Below, piece after piece: positions 18,495 through 28,100 of a stretch of 64,000 bases of DNA. How positions within the stretch are numbered: the stretch's first letter is position 1; every line of letters begins with the position of its first letter. The notes under the pieces are model-generated. The model was not told where the DNA came from and searched no databases. It saw only the letters and a list, made by a program, of their open reading frames with translations. The translations under genes were made by a program, and so were the position numbers. This DNA is from Empedobacter falsenii (GTDB lineage: Bacteria; Bacteroidota; Bacteroidia; Flavobacteriales; Weeksellaceae), in the NCBI RefSeq assembly GCF_013488205.1, contig NZ_CP040908.1, forward strand, positions 3,226,001 through 3,290,000. The letters are read 5' to 3'.

Positions 18495-19166
18495 TTATTC
18501 AGATTTCTTTTTTCCAGCCACAAAATCCTTCAAATAATATGGCTCGAAATACGCAACATCTTCAAATGACTTTTGGTTAAATTTTTCTTCCGCAACACGA
18601 ATCATATCTTTTGCCGATGGAAAAGTTTGTATAAACGTAGCATCCAAATGCGCTAAAACTTCTTGACATTTTTCTGCTCCATCACCCACAAAAATAATTT
18701 TCTTTCCTTTCAATTCTTCAAAAGAAGTTTCGTCGATTACTTTCGCTTCGGTTTCTGTTAACTGATTTCCTTGCTTATCGAACAAAGCTGTATAGACTTC
18801 CATTCGTCTTGCATCAATCATCGGAATGATATAATCAACCTCTTGATTTAATTGTGATTCCGCCAAAATTTGCAACGAATTAATCGCCATCAACGGGATA
18901 TCAGAACCATATGCAAAACCTTTGGCAGACGAAACGCCAATACGTAAACCTGTATAAGACCCAGGACCTTTTGAAACACAAACCGCCTCGATATCTTTCC
19001 AATTTATTTGCGCACCTTCCACACACCAATCCACAAACTGATTCAGTTTTTCGCCATGTGCATAATTTTCATCACTTTCTTCAACCAAACATAGTTGAAC
19101 GCCATCTTTAGCAATCGAAACTGAACAATTTTTTGTTGAAGTTTCTAAATTTAAGATTGTTGCCAT
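18495..19166 (-). CDS. tsaB: tRNA threonylcarbamoyladenosine biosynthesis protein TsaB
   Basis: Inactive paralogue of TsaD that, with TsaD and TsaE, makes the t6A37 modification of ANN-decoding tRNAs. The protein is 223 aa from the ATG at 19166 (MATILNLETSTKNCSVSIAK); a further upstream ATG would add residues not found in the family. Motifs are ILNLETST, EAVCVSKGPGSYTGLRIGVSSAKGFAYG and the DARRMEVYTALFD segment. It precedes the DUF423 gene by 18 bases. The only promoter-like box (TATCTTTG, 19171-19178) ends 4 bases before this ATG, implying an almost leaderless mRNA if it is used. Confidence 0.94.
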   Translation of the reverse strand: MATILNLETSTKNCSVSIAKDGVQLCLVEESDENYAHGEKLNQFVDWCVEGAQINWKDIEAVCVSKGPGSYTGLRIGVSSAKGFAYGSDIPLMAINSLQILAESQLNQEVDYIIPMIDARRMEVYTALFDKQGNQLTETEAKVIDETSFEELKGKKIIFVGDGAEKCQEVLAHLDATFIQTFPSAKDMIRVAEEKFNQKSFEDVAYFEPYYLKDFVAGKKKSE

Positions 19167-19170
19167 GATG

Positions 19171-19178
19171 CAAAGATA
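19171..19178 (-). promoter_or_regulatory. -7 promoter box next to the tsaB start
   Basis: TATCTTTG on the minus strand matches TAnnTTTG and ends 4 bases before the tsaB ATG. No TTG at the expected distance was found. Confidence 0.35.
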
Positions 19179-19248
19179 CATCACGAAAGTTAGATGATTT
19201 ATGTTTGATAAGATGATTTTCTATCAGAAATGGAGAAAATAATTAGCT

Positions 19249-19854
19249 TTAATCGATTTGTTTGACCAATTCTAATCTGTTCACAATAGAATTTTGTTCT
19301 AAAATAGTTCCTGGAGAAAGAACTGCATTTGCTCCAATTTTTGAATCGTCTCCTACCAAAGCTCCAAATTTCGTTACACCAGTTGAAATAATTTGATCGT
19401 TGACTTTTACAGAAATATTTTTATCAATACGTTCATTGTAATGATTCGCGCAAATAGAACCAGCCTCAAAATTTACATTTTCACCAATTAAACTATTTCC
19501 AACAAAATTGAAATGTGCTATTGCAGATTTTTCAAAAAGAATTGCTTGTTTTACTTCTGATCCCGGGCCAACAATAACCGAATTCGCAAGAAAAATTGGT
19601 CCACGTAAATACGCATGCGCTCCGATAAAACAATTTTCTGAAATAATAATTGTTCCTTTTAGTGTAACTCCTTTCTCTACAGTTGCAGATTTATGAATCG
19701 CAACACTACCTTCGATCGTATAATCATCAGATAGTTGCTGAATTTTATTGGTAATAATTTCCTCTAAATTATCTACGATTTCCCAAGGTTGCTGATTTAC
19801 ATTTTCTGGAAAGTGAGACAAAAAACTTTTTATATAATCTTGAATATTTATCAT
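19249..19854 (-). CDS. Left-handed beta-helix (hexapeptide repeat) protein
   Basis: A 201-aa protein whose residues about 45-190 are hexapeptide repeats (GSVAIHKSATVEKGVTLKG, NCFIGAHAYLRGPIFL, SIVGPGSEV-type turns, VGDDSKIGANAVLSPGTIL), forming a left-handed beta-helix. The pattern resembles the acetyltransferase half of GlmU and related sugar-nucleotide acyltransferases; there is no nucleotidyltransferase domain. The N-terminal 40 residues (YIKSFLSHFPENVNQQPWEIVDNL) are likely helical. A role in nucleotide-sugar acylation is possible but unproven. It lies between tolC-like and tsaB genes, all on the minus strand, without tight coupling. Confidence 0.8.
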   Translation of the reverse strand: MINIQDYIKSFLSHFPENVNQQPWEIVDNLEEIITNKIQQLSDDYTIEGSVAIHKSATVEKGVTLKGTIIISENCFIGAHAYLRGPIFLANSVIVGPGSEVKQAILFEKSAIAHFNFVGNSLIGENVNFEAGSICANHYNERIDKNISVKVNDQIISTGVTKFGALVGDDSKIGANAVLSPGTILEQNSIVNRLELVKQID

Positions 19855-19918
19855 TTCTAAATTTAAAAAATCTAGAAATAAATTATATCAAAAAAAGGTT
19901 ATTAAAATAGTTAAACCT

Positions 19919-21241
19919 CTATTTTTCTTCCAACGTAATAGGAACGCCAGCATAGAAATCTAATACTTTTTGTTTGAAAATATAGTTATATTTCGCTTGC
20001 AACATTTGCGATTCTGCAACCATCATATCATTACGCGAACGGTTAAAATCATATTGATTAATTACACCGGCATTGTAAGATTTTTGCGCAAAATCGTATG
20101 AAATTTTCGCATATTTTACCGCTTCTTTCGACGAATCGTATGACGCATAAGAACTATTTACTTCGAAATAAGCAGACTGAACATTTTTCAACACCTCTTG
20201 TTTCGATTGTAAAAGACCAACTTTTGCTAAATCCTCGTTGATTAATGCTTTCTGAATATTAATTTTATAGGAATATTGATTCCAAATTGGAATAGTCACA
20301 CCAACTCCAAAAACACCTGTTACATTATGTCCTAATTGCTCTAATAACGCATCTTGGCGTAATCTCTTGTTGAAATATTGCAGATAGTTCGTTCCGAAAT
20401 TGAAACTTCCTGTCACTTTTGGAAATAATGAAGTTCGCGCGATTTGAGTTTCTTTCGCAGCAACATCAATTTGCAATTCGGCATGTTTGACAGAAGGCTG
20501 ATTTTGATAAGCCGTTTCCACCACATCATCCAAATTATACAATTGAGACGTAACATTATCTGGAATCTTCACATCGGTTACAGCAAAATTTCGGTAATCA
20601 TTTAATTGCAACAACATCGCTAAATTGAACAATGCACGCTCTATTTCGATTTGTGCATTTACCACTTCACGTGTATTTGTCGCGACTTCAGATTCAGATT
20701 GAGCTACAACAGATTGAGCTACAGATCCAGCTTTAAACTTTTTTTGATTTTGATCCAATAATTGTTTCGAAATAGTTAGATTTCCAACTGCAACTTGTTT
20801 CAATTCTTTGTTCAATAAAACCGCCAAATAATAATTCGCTACTTGCAACGAAATATCATTTATCGTCATCGCAGTTTGCACTTTCGACGCTTCCAATTCC
20901 AAAGCAGCTTTGTCTTTATTCAATTGAACAACTCCACCACTATAAATATTAATGCTAGATTGTACACCAAATGAATGCGCAAATTGATAATATCCCTTTT
21001 CTATTGTTGGATTATACGTTCCGATTGTAAAATTAGTATCTACATAACCCGAAACCGTTGGCAACCATGCATTGTAGGTTAACTCTAAATTTTTATTGAA
21101 AATTTCTTGGTTGATGGTATTCTGCTGAACAGTCAAATTATTTTTCGAAGCATACTCAATACACTTTTCAATTGTCCATTCTTCTTGGGCAAACGAAGAA
21201 AGAGAAGTAATAAATAGTAAAGTAAAAAATAATTGTTTCAT
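19919..21241 (-). CDS. TolC family outer-membrane efflux protein
   Basis: A 440-aa trimeric outer-membrane channel subunit for efflux pumps or type I export. The signal peptide is MKQLFFTLLFITSLSSFAQ. It contains two OEP domains of long amphipathic helices (WTIEKCIEYASKNNLTVQQN; PSVKHAELQIDVAAKETQIARTSLFPKVTGS) and ends in the second repeat with SYDFAQKSYNAGVINQYDFNRSR. Neither an RND pump nor a membrane-fusion protein is adjacent, so its partners are elsewhere. It is 96 bases downstream of gldC, separated by a terminator, so it has its own promoter, which I could not identify. Confidence 0.93.
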   Translation of the reverse strand: MKQLFFTLLFITSLSSFAQEEWTIEKCIEYASKNNLTVQQNTINQEIFNKNLELTYNAWLPTVSGYVDTNFTIGTYNPTIEKGYYQFAHSFGVQSSINIYSGGVVQLNKDKAALELEASKVQTAMTINDISLQVANYYLAVLLNKELKQVAVGNLTISKQLLDQNQKKFKAGSVAQSVVAQSESEVATNTREVVNAQIEIERALFNLAMLLQLNDYRNFAVTDVKIPDNVTSQLYNLDDVVETAYQNQPSVKHAELQIDVAAKETQIARTSLFPKVTGSFNFGTNYLQYFNKRLRQDALLEQLGHNVTGVFGVGVTIPIWNQYSYKINIQKALINEDLAKVGLLQSKQEVLKNVQSAYFEVNSSYASYDSSKEAVKYAKISYDFAQKSYNAGVINQYDFNRSRNDMMVAESQMLQAKYNYIFKQKVLDFYAGVPITLEEK

Positions 21242-21275
21242 AGACTATTCTTGTCAGAAAATTAAAGATATAAAA

Positions 21276-21316
21276 TAAGTCGAATTTCTAACCAAAATGT
21301 TACGAAATTCGACTTA
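21276..21316 (-). terminator. Terminator after gldC
   Basis: TAAGTCGAATTTC (21276-21288) and GAAATTCGACTTA (21304-21316) are a perfect 13-bp inverted repeat with a 15-base loop, followed on the minus strand by TTTTATA. It separates gldBC from the TolC gene. Confidence 0.7.
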
Positions 21317-21337
21317 AAGTTTTATTTGGTCAGTAAA

Positions 21338-21664
21338 TTAACCTTTAATTTTTGAAGCAATTGCAAATTCTTCTGCAAAAGCAGCGATTCTTTCTGCAAC
21401 TTCTTTTTCCTCTGTTGCTCTTTCGTAAGAACTAGACATCGAAATTAAAATTTGGTGAAAGAAACGTTTCATATCATCTTGTGTCATTTCTTTTGTCCAC
21501 AAATCGATGCGCAAAGCTTCTTTTGCTTTATCATCCCAAACAGAAAGTAACATTGCTTTTGTTTCTTCGTGACTAATTCCACCGTCTGGTGCATTCCAAG
21601 TCATTTTTTCTGGTACGTGATTTTCGTCCAATTCAATCTCTACCGTAATATTTGTTGTTCTCAT
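21338..21664 (-). CDS. gldC: Gliding motility protein GldC
   Basis: A 108-aa cytoplasmic protein of the gliding/type IX secretion gene set of Flavobacteriia. It matches GldC in length and composition: TTNITVEIELDENHVPEKM, WNAPDGGISHEETKAMLLSVWD and a C-terminal helix with KEVAERIAAFAEEFAIASKI. In Flavobacterium johnsoniae it is needed for efficient gliding but its biochemical role is not known. It is 17 bases after gldB, forming gldB-gldC, with nadE divergent: the conserved order in this class. Confidence 0.93.
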   Translation of the reverse strand: MRTTNITVEIELDENHVPEKMTWNAPDGGISHEETKAMLLSVWDDKAKEALRIDLWTKEMTQDDMKRFFHQILISMSSSYERATEEKEVAERIAAFAEEFAIASKIKG

Positions 21665-21681
21665 AACTTCTAATTATTAGT

Positions 21682-22731
21682 TTATTTCACAAAATGGTAA
21701 ACTTTACCATCAATTGTTTTTGTTGTATAATTTGTTGAATTATTACTTTCTAAAGCTGGCTTATATTTAGAATCTTTGAAGATTTTTTGACCATCCATAT
21801 CATCTAACAAAGCTTTCAATTCTACCTTCGGATTCTCTTTCATGTATTGGCGAATAATTTGCAAACCAATCCAAGCCGCAATTCTTCCTGGAGAATCTTG
21901 TTCTATTTCATTATTAAATTTTGAAAATGGACTAACTGCTAAAAAGCGTTTATCCAAAGAAGCATCTGAACTGAATACATAATTTTGCTCCACAAAAAAG
22001 TTCCAAATTTGACCTTCGTTCTCAATACACCACTGAATTTGTTCTGGCGTGTAACCAACTTTATATTCGTCTGGTGTAACTGTTAACAATGCATCTTGCA
22101 AAATCAATTTCTTCCCTTCATAAATCATTTTATCAATAAATAATTGATTTCTTGGGCTAAATGTTACCACATCATTCGCAATTGCATCAACAGCTTGAGA
22201 AGGCAAACGATTAAAATCTAAATTTGTGCGTAAATAACGTTCTACGCCAATGCTATCATATAATTTATTCTTTGACCCCAAATACGCATCCATCGCAATA
22301 AACATCAAGCCAGATTGCTGACTAAACATCACAGGATAATCTATATTTTGTAAACCTGATGAATAGGTATAAACCGTCGGAATTTTATATTCTGGAAAAT
22401 AAAATTGGTAACGTTGAAACATCGGCGTTAACGATTGATTTAAGTTTTTAAAATCTCCAAAAACCTTTCGAGATTGTCCATAAATACTCAATTCTTCTTT
22501 ATTACGACGTTGACTTTCCCATACGTCATCCGCAGTTTTTGCATCAAAAAAGAAAGGATAATCTTTTCGTAAAGCCGCTAAAGGAATCGAATCGTTAAAA
22601 AAATCTTGGCTGATATCATGAATATTCAACTGAACATTTTGTTCTTTGACATCCACTTCCCACGATTTTTCTTTTTTGCACGCAGTAAATAAAATTAAAC
22701 TCGCAAAAGCTAAGCCATATACAAATTTCAT
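21682..22731 (-). CDS. gldB: Gliding motility lipoprotein GldB
   Basis: A 349-aa lipoprotein required for gliding in flavobacteria. The signal peptide MKFVYGLAFASLILFTAC ends in a lipobox with Cys18. Features of the family include FFNDSIPLAALRKDYPFFFD near the N-terminus, YFPEYKIPTVYTYSSGLQN, MFIAMDAYLG and a C-terminal RIAAWIGLQIIRQYMKENP, giving a zinc-protease-like (DUF2268-related) overall pattern without a clear HExxH. Probably acts at the inner or outer membrane with the gliding machinery. It leads the gldB-gldC operon and has a good promoter at 22751-22783. Confidence 0.94.
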   Translation of the reverse strand: MKFVYGLAFASLILFTACKKEKSWEVDVKEQNVQLNIHDISQDFFNDSIPLAALRKDYPFFFDAKTADDVWESQRRNKEELSIYGQSRKVFGDFKNLNQSLTPMFQRYQFYFPEYKIPTVYTYSSGLQNIDYPVMFSQQSGLMFIAMDAYLGSKNKLYDSIGVERYLRTNLDFNRLPSQAVDAIANDVVTFSPRNQLFIDKMIYEGKKLILQDALLTVTPDEYKVGYTPEQIQWCIENEGQIWNFFVEQNYVFSSDASLDKRFLAVSPFSKFNNEIEQDSPGRIAAWIGLQIIRQYMKENPKVELKALLDDMDGQKIFKDSKYKPALESNNSTNYTTKTIDGKVYHFVK

Positions 22732-22750
22732 TGCTTGGTTATTTAGCTAA

Positions 22751-22783
22751 CAAAAATAGTAAAATAATCTGTAGTATTTTCAA
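22751..22783 (-). promoter_or_regulatory. Bacteroidota-type promoter for gldB-gldC
   Basis: TTG (complement of 22781-22783), 22-base spacer, then TATTTTTG (22751-22758) on the minus strand, 20 bases before the gldB ATG. Confidence 0.6.
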
Positions 22784-22806
22784 CCCTAATTTTTTTCATA
22801 ATCTGC

Positions 22807-22814
22807 TATCTTTG
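22807..22814 (+). promoter_or_regulatory. -7 promoter box for nadE
   Basis: TATCTTTG matches TAnnTTTG, 17 bases upstream of the nadE ATG; no well-placed TTG. Confidence 0.45.
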
Positions 22815-22831
22815 AAATAAATTATTAAACT

Positions 22832-23626
22832 ATGCAAACTGAAAAAGTTGTAGAATATATTGTTTCTTGGTTGAAAGATTATTTGGAAACAGCGCACCAA
22901 AAAGGCTTTGTGATTGGAATTTCGGGCGGAATTGATTCGGCTGTAACCTCAACGCTTTGTGCAATGACAGGTTATCCTTTGCTTAATTTGGAAATGCCAA
23001 TTCATCAAGAAAAAAATCAAGCGGATAGAGCAAAACGTCATATTGAATGGTTAAAAAATAAGTTTTCGTCGCCAATCGATTCGATAGAAGTTGATTTAAC
23101 CTCAACTTTTGATGCAATGGTTTCGGCTTTACCAGAAACGGAAACGACAGACAAAGTGAATTTAGCGTTGGCCAATACACGCTCTCGTTTACGTATGACA
23201 ACACTTTATTATTTTGCTGGTTTACACAATTATTTGGTTGCAGGAACAGGAAATAAAGTCGAAGATTTTGGCGTTGGTTTTTATACAAAATACGGTGATG
23301 GCGGTGTAGATCTTAGTCCGATTGCTGATTTAATGAAATCGGAAGTGTATAAAATTGCTGAGTTTTTAGGCATTAATACAGATATTCAAAAAGCAAAACC
23401 AACCGATGGTTTATTTGGCGATGATCGTTCGGATGAAGATCAATTAGGAGCAAATTACGATGAATTGGAATGGGCGATGAAAGCGAAAGAAGCTGGAAAA
23501 ACTGCAGATGAATTTGAAGGAAGAGAAAAAGAAGTTTTCGAGATTTATTCGAGATTAAATCGTATTAACCAACACAAGATGGTTCCAATTCCGATTTGTG
23601 ATATTCCAGAGGAATTGATGAAGTAA
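22832..23626 (+). CDS. nadE: Ammonia-dependent NAD+ synthetase
   Basis: Converts nicotinic acid adenine dinucleotide to NAD+ with ATP and ammonia. The 264-aa protein has only the synthetase domain, without the glutaminase half, so it uses free ammonia. The ATP pyrophosphatase P-loop SGGIDSAV lies at 31-38; further motifs are NTRSRLRMTTLYYFAG, VAGTGNKVEDFGVGFYTKYGDGG, DLSPIADLMKSEVY and the ADD-like PTDGLFGDDRSDEDQLGA. It is divergent from gldB, the usual arrangement in Flavobacteriia, and is followed by a hairpin terminator. Confidence 0.96.
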   Translation: MQTEKVVEYIVSWLKDYLETAHQKGFVIGISGGIDSAVTSTLCAMTGYPLLNLEMPIHQEKNQADRAKRHIEWLKNKFSSPIDSIEVDLTSTFDAMVSALPETETTDKVNLALANTRSRLRMTTLYYFAGLHNYLVAGTGNKVEDFGVGFYTKYGDGGVDLSPIADLMKSEVYKIAEFLGINTDIQKAKPTDGLFGDDRSDEDQLGANYDELEWAMKAKEAGKTADEFEGREKEVFEIYSRLNRINQHKMVPIPICDIPEELMK

Positions 23627-23697
23627 GTGAACAGGTAAAACATATTCCGAGTTTCGAAATTCGAACTTCAATAAAACATATAATTAGAATACAATTT

Positions 23698-23722
23698 AAA
23701 AGCAAGCGAAAGTTTGCTTTTT
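23698..23722 (+). terminator. Rho-independent terminator after nadE
   Basis: AAAGCAA, loop GCGAAAG, then TTTGCTTTTTT, about 75 bases past the nadE stop. Confidence 0.65.
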
Positions 23723-23768
23723 TATTTTGATGTGATGTTGACACGAATTCAACATGACTTACGTATAA

Positions 23769-23834
23769 TGTCATTCTGAATGTAGCGTTAGCGGAATGAA
23801 GAATCTCAGATTCCTCGACAAACTCGGAATGACA
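23769..23834. repeat. REP-like intergenic palindromic repeat
   Basis: TGTCATTC at 23769-23776 and GGAATGACA at 23826-23834 are the outer arms of an imperfect hairpin; inner parts read GTAGCGTTAGCGGAATGAAG and AATCTCAGATTCCTCGACAA. This is the look of the common interspersed extragenic palindrome found in many genomes, where the middle contains a smaller stem. It occupies the nadE-to-next-gene gap and codes for nothing. Only one copy is in this window, so repetition in the genome is inferred. Confidence 0.65.
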
Positions 23835-23881
23835 TTTTCTTAATTGATAATATAAATGAAGAAGTCGTAAGTGAAATTTTA

Positions 23882-24292
23882 TTATTTAGCCCAGCTTGGT
23901 AACTCTTTCCAACCTTGTGATGGAGCTTCTTTTATATTATCTAGAACAGGTTTATTTATATATAGTTTAGTCGTAAAAAATAGTCTATTAACCCATTCAT
24001 TTTTATTGATTTTAACTAAAAATCTTTTACCTATTTTACTATTATAGAAAGATGTGCTATCATTATCGAAATAGTCACTACCATTATTTAATTTATCATT
24101 ATATAAATAATTAAATTTTATTTTATTTGAAGAATTCTTACCTATAAAATCAATTCTAGTCAAAGTAGCAATAGTATATCTGTAATTTTCCTTAGTTGAA
24201 TTATCAAAATGATTATTCAATAATACATAAATAACTATCAAAAATAAAGAAGAGAAAATTATCATACTCCATATACTTTTTGTTTTAAACAT
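23882..24292 (-). CDS. Membrane-anchored hypothetical protein
   Basis: A 136-aa protein that I do not recognise. It has one N-terminal transmembrane helix (SIWSMIIFSSLFLIVIYVLL) and a polar, Asn/Lys-rich extracytoplasmic part with SQGWKELPSWAK at the end. Beta-type alternation (RYTIATLTRIDFIGK, RFLVKINKNEW) suggests a small beta domain resembling short proteins that occur singly in Chryseobacterium-like genomes. Its base composition is more AT-rich than the neighbouring core genes, which fits an accessory gene. No catalytic motif. Confidence 0.6.
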   Translation of the reverse strand: MFKTKSIWSMIIFSSLFLIVIYVLLNNHFDNSTKENYRYTIATLTRIDFIGKNSSNKIKFNYLYNDKLNNGSDYFDNDSTSFYNSKIGKRFLVKINKNEWVNRLFFTTKLYINKPVLDNIKEAPSQGWKELPSWAK

Positions 24293-24328
24293 AGTAAATA
24301 AATTTTATTTCTAAATATACTAAAAACA

Positions 24329-24359
24329 AAAAACTCAGTAATACTACTGAGTTTTTTTA
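24329..24359 (-). terminator. Rho-independent terminator after the sprA operon
   Basis: ACTCAGTA/TACTGAGT stem with A and T runs on both sides. The hairpin overlaps the VanZ-gene stop codon (24344-24346) and ends the ruvA-sprA-gcvH-VanZ transcript. It could also stop plus-strand transcripts. Confidence 0.8.
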
Positions 24360-24724
24360 TGTTGTAAATAATATGTTATTGCGATATATGCGAGGGCGAT
24401 TCCGGATAAGTTTGCCATTAAATCGACAAAATCAAAACTACGATGAAGTGATGTTAAAATGCCTTGTAAAATTTCGATAAGAAAACTTACCAAAAATGGA
24501 ATTATCATCAAACGTAGATTTGTTATTTTGTATGCGACAAATAACAAAATCGTCATCATTCCAAACATTCCACAATGTACAACTTTATCAAAATTATCAA
24601 TCTTAAAAAAGATTCCTAATTCTTCGATTGTACTTAATTTCGAAAAATTTTCTTGTGGAAGTAGCGTCAGATAAAACACCAACGCTACATATGCAAAGAA
24701 TATTATTTTTTTTGTCTTATGCAC
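24344..24724 (-). CDS. VanZ family membrane protein
   Basis: A 126-aa inner-membrane protein with four hydrophobic helices and the VanZ family pattern: [32 protein letters not shown] and [33 protein letters not shown]. Function of the flavobacterial members is not known; VanZ itself gives low-level teicoplanin resistance. It overlaps gcvH by 8 bases and lies at the end of the ruvA-sprA-gcvH operon, an order widely kept in Flavobacteriia. Confidence 0.88.
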   Translation of the reverse strand: MHKTKKIIFFAYVALVFYLTLLPQENFSKLSTIEELGIFFKIDNFDKVVHCGMFGMMTILLFVAYKITNLRLMIIPFLVSFLIEILQGILTSLHRSFDFVDLMANLSGIALAYIAITYYLQHKKTQ

Positions 24725-25097
24725 CGATTAATTCTCCGTAAGCAGCTGCGTCTAATAAAGCATCTAATTGAGAAGCGTCTTCAATTTTTACTTTGATAAT
24801 CCACCCTTTTCCGTAAGGATCAGTGTTGATTAATTCTGGCTCACCTTCTAATTCAGTGTTAAATTCTACAACTTCACCGCTAATTGGCATAAATAAGTCA
24901 GAAACTGTTTTTACTGCTTCTACTGTTCCAAATACTTCTTCTTGACCTAAAGTTTCTCCTTCTGTTTCTACGTCAACATAAACAATATCTCCTAACTCTC
25001 CTTGTGCGAAAGCTGTAATACCGATTGTTGCTACGTCTCCTTCTACAGAAATCCACTCGTGATCTTTACTGTACTTTAAATTGTTTGGAATGCTCAT
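24717..25097 (-). CDS. gcvH: Glycine cleavage system H protein
   Basis: Lipoyl carrier of the glycine cleavage complex, shuttling the aminomethyl group between P, T and L proteins. The 126-aa protein has the lipoyl-binding lysine at residue 63 in [10 protein letters not shown], the [21 protein letters not shown]-terminus, and [12 protein letters not shown]. The other gcv genes are not in this window. It lies 20 bases after sprA and overlaps the VanZ gene by 8 bases, so it is probably expressed in the same transcript. Confidence 0.97.
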   Translation of the reverse strand: MSIPNNLKYSKDHEWISVEGDVATIGITAFAQGELGDIVYVDVETEGETLGQEEVFGTVEAVKTVSDLFMPISGEVVEFNTELEGEPELINTDPYGKGWIIKVKIEDASQLDALLDAAAYGELIGA

Positions 25098-25117
25098 AAT
25101 GTTTGTTTTATTGTTTT

Positions 25118-28100
25118 TTAATTTCCGAATGTAAAGGTAGCACTAAATCCGGCACGAATTTGAGAAATTGGAAAAGCTGTTGAAATTTTATATTTACTCA
25201 TCATCTGATCCCAATAAAATCTCAAGTTCAAATTCTTACTTACGTTATAATCTGCCGTTAACTTAAACGTCATAATTCGCTGTCCACCTGTAATTTGCGA
25301 ATCTCCATAAATACTTGTTGGTACGTTTGGATTTTGTACGTCATCAAAGTTATAAATTACTTTTCGAATTGTTGTTTGATTATCTCTTAATGAGAAATCT
25401 CCTCGAATATTTAAGTCACCTTTGATTGTTTTCTGATTTCCTTGGTAACGAATTTTCATTTTGAAATCTTTGAAAATATATCCAAATCCAACAATATATT
25501 CAGATCCATAATCTTCTGTATACGTATAATTTGTTGTACTTAATGATAATAAACGATCTCTGTTATATTGCGCACGCAATTGCATACTGTTACGGAATGT
25601 TAAATCTACTCCAATCAATGGCGAGAAAGATTCGATCATGGTAATGGCTCCATATAAATTTTGTGTATAGTAATTTCCGTTTTCATCTTTACCAGTCACT
25701 TGTCCGCCACCCATAATTCCTGTATCTAACATAAAGTTTGGATTCGACTGAATTCCTGTTGTTGTATAAGTCGAATTATATGAACTCGAAATCTCAACAT
25801 TATCAAAATATTTATTGATAATTGGAACAGATTTCAATCCTGTGTACGTTACGCGCCAGTTCGGAACCGGAATAGAACGATTGTATCCTAACTTCGAAGA
25901 ACCTGCATCTTTTCCTTGCACCGCCGCTAAAAAGGCTGGTAAAAGTACATCAGAACTTCTTGCATTAAATCCTTCGTAATAACCCAATCCATCTTTATTT
26001 CCGCTACCTCTTTTTTGTGCTAATCGCTCAGAAATAGTTTTAGTATTTGTTAGGAATTGCTCAAAAATTGCATCTCCATCTTTGAAAGCTGTTTTGATAT
26101 TTACGGTCGAAATATTAAGATTTGCTAATTCATCAATGTAAGGATTTTCGACTGCTAAATTGAATCCTGAATGATAAATACGACGATCTTTTGTACGTTT
26201 TGCATTCAAATCAATTCGTAAATCTGGAATAGGCTCAATCAAAGCAGTTCCATTAAAATCAGAACCTTTTGTTATTTGATACGCATCCGTCATCAATTCA
26301 TCTCCTACAATCAATCCTCTTTCAACTAATTGTCGTTTGATATCGAATTGTGTTCCATAAACGAAACCTAAACTTGGTCCATTTTTACCATCAACACCAA
26401 AGAAACCTGGCTCGTACAATAATCCTGGAATTACGGCTCCATTTGTTTGATTAAATGTGAAATTAGCGCGTTTTAGTGATGATAAAACCATCCAACCATA
26501 ATCTTTTGCTGTAAATTTATGTTTGAATTTATAAGCTGATTTCTTATTTGTACGACGTTTTTTAGAGAATAAAGTTGTGTAAACTGTATTCAACGAATCT
26601 ATTTCTGCACGACGACCTTTCAAGATCGAATCGTAACGTTTGTAACCTTTAAACTCTGGATAGAATTTCGTAAAATCTAAATCTCCCATCAAATTGATCG
26701 AATTCGAGTTTTGAGCTGTACCATTTCCTAAATTAACAGGTCTTCCGTCTACTTCAAAATTTCTGTAAGCTGTAGAAGTTGCAACCCAGTTATAATTCGA
26801 AGTAAATCCAGCTTCAACATTCATCCAATTTAGATATGGGAAGAATTTTAAAGGTAATTTATAATTCACTTGAAATTGTTGATCATACTGAACTGGACGT
26901 CCAATTGTAAACATATTTTGCCAAATCATATCTTGATCTGCACGCTGGAAAGTTGTTCCATCATTCAACGTCATTGTCGAAGATGTTAAATCTAAACGCA
27001 ACGATTTTGTCAAATCAAAACCTAAATTATATTGCCAATTGAACAAGAAGTTGTTACTATATGTCGGACGAATTAAGTTCGAAGAACTTCCTCCTCCTAA
27101 ATATTGACTGATATCTCGATATTGTCTTTCGCTATACGTTCGCGCAATCTCTGTACGGAAAGAGAAACGTGTTGGCAAAGGATTCACATTAAATTCACGA
27201 ATAAATTGTAAATATTTTCCTGATTCCTCTTTTGGTTGAACCGCACGCCATTTTTTGAAAGGCTCGTACGATTTTCCTCTAAATCCGAAATTATAATTAA
27301 TCGATGCTCTTAATTGCTGATTTACATTGTATTGAGTATAAATATCACGATAATAATTATCTGAATACATCATTGAAACTGAGAAGTTAGAAGGATCATA
27401 GAAACGAACAGGATTGTTGTTATTTGTAGATCTAACTTTTCGAATATTGTTAAAAGCAAAACTTTTGAACTGCGTATAAGTACGAACAACTTTTTCTAAT
27501 TCGGCTTTATTAGGCGCTTCATCAAAAATAATATCGTTGTCTAATGGATTATATTTTGGATCGACAAAACTTTCCTGAATTGTAAAATCGAATGGAATTT
27601 CCATTCCCCATTTCTTTGGTAAGAATTTGTCTAATTTTACTTGTGCATTCAACGCGTATTGTAATGATTCGTCCTGATTACGATTTGCAGGACCTTGATC
27701 GATAGCACCAAAACCTACAGAACTTGTACTTCCAGAAACTTGTACATTTGCAAAGTCACCTAAATTGAACTGCACATTTGCAGAAGCTGCATAACCTCCT
27801 TGGTTATCAATTTCGCTCAAACGAAGTTCGTTCACCCAAAGTAAAACCTCTTTATCAGTAGGTCCAGATGTATTACGAACCCCAATCATGATCGAAGATA
27901 CATTCCCCAATGTTGGACGACCTTTTACGTAAATCGTTTTATTTGGATTCTCTTGATCGAAAGCAAAATTGAAACGTTGCAATGTATTAAAATCAATAGC
28001 ATCTCTTTGTTTTTTAGCATCTGTAAACAAATCTGTATTCAAGTCGATAAAGTTTTCATCAGGCCAAACTGTGCTTTCTGTTGCGGAACTTTGTGGCGTA

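Noticed and set aside
23769-23834. CRISPR repeat or tRNA-like element
   Set aside because: Only one copy with no spacers, and no cloverleaf; a REP-like palindrome fits better.
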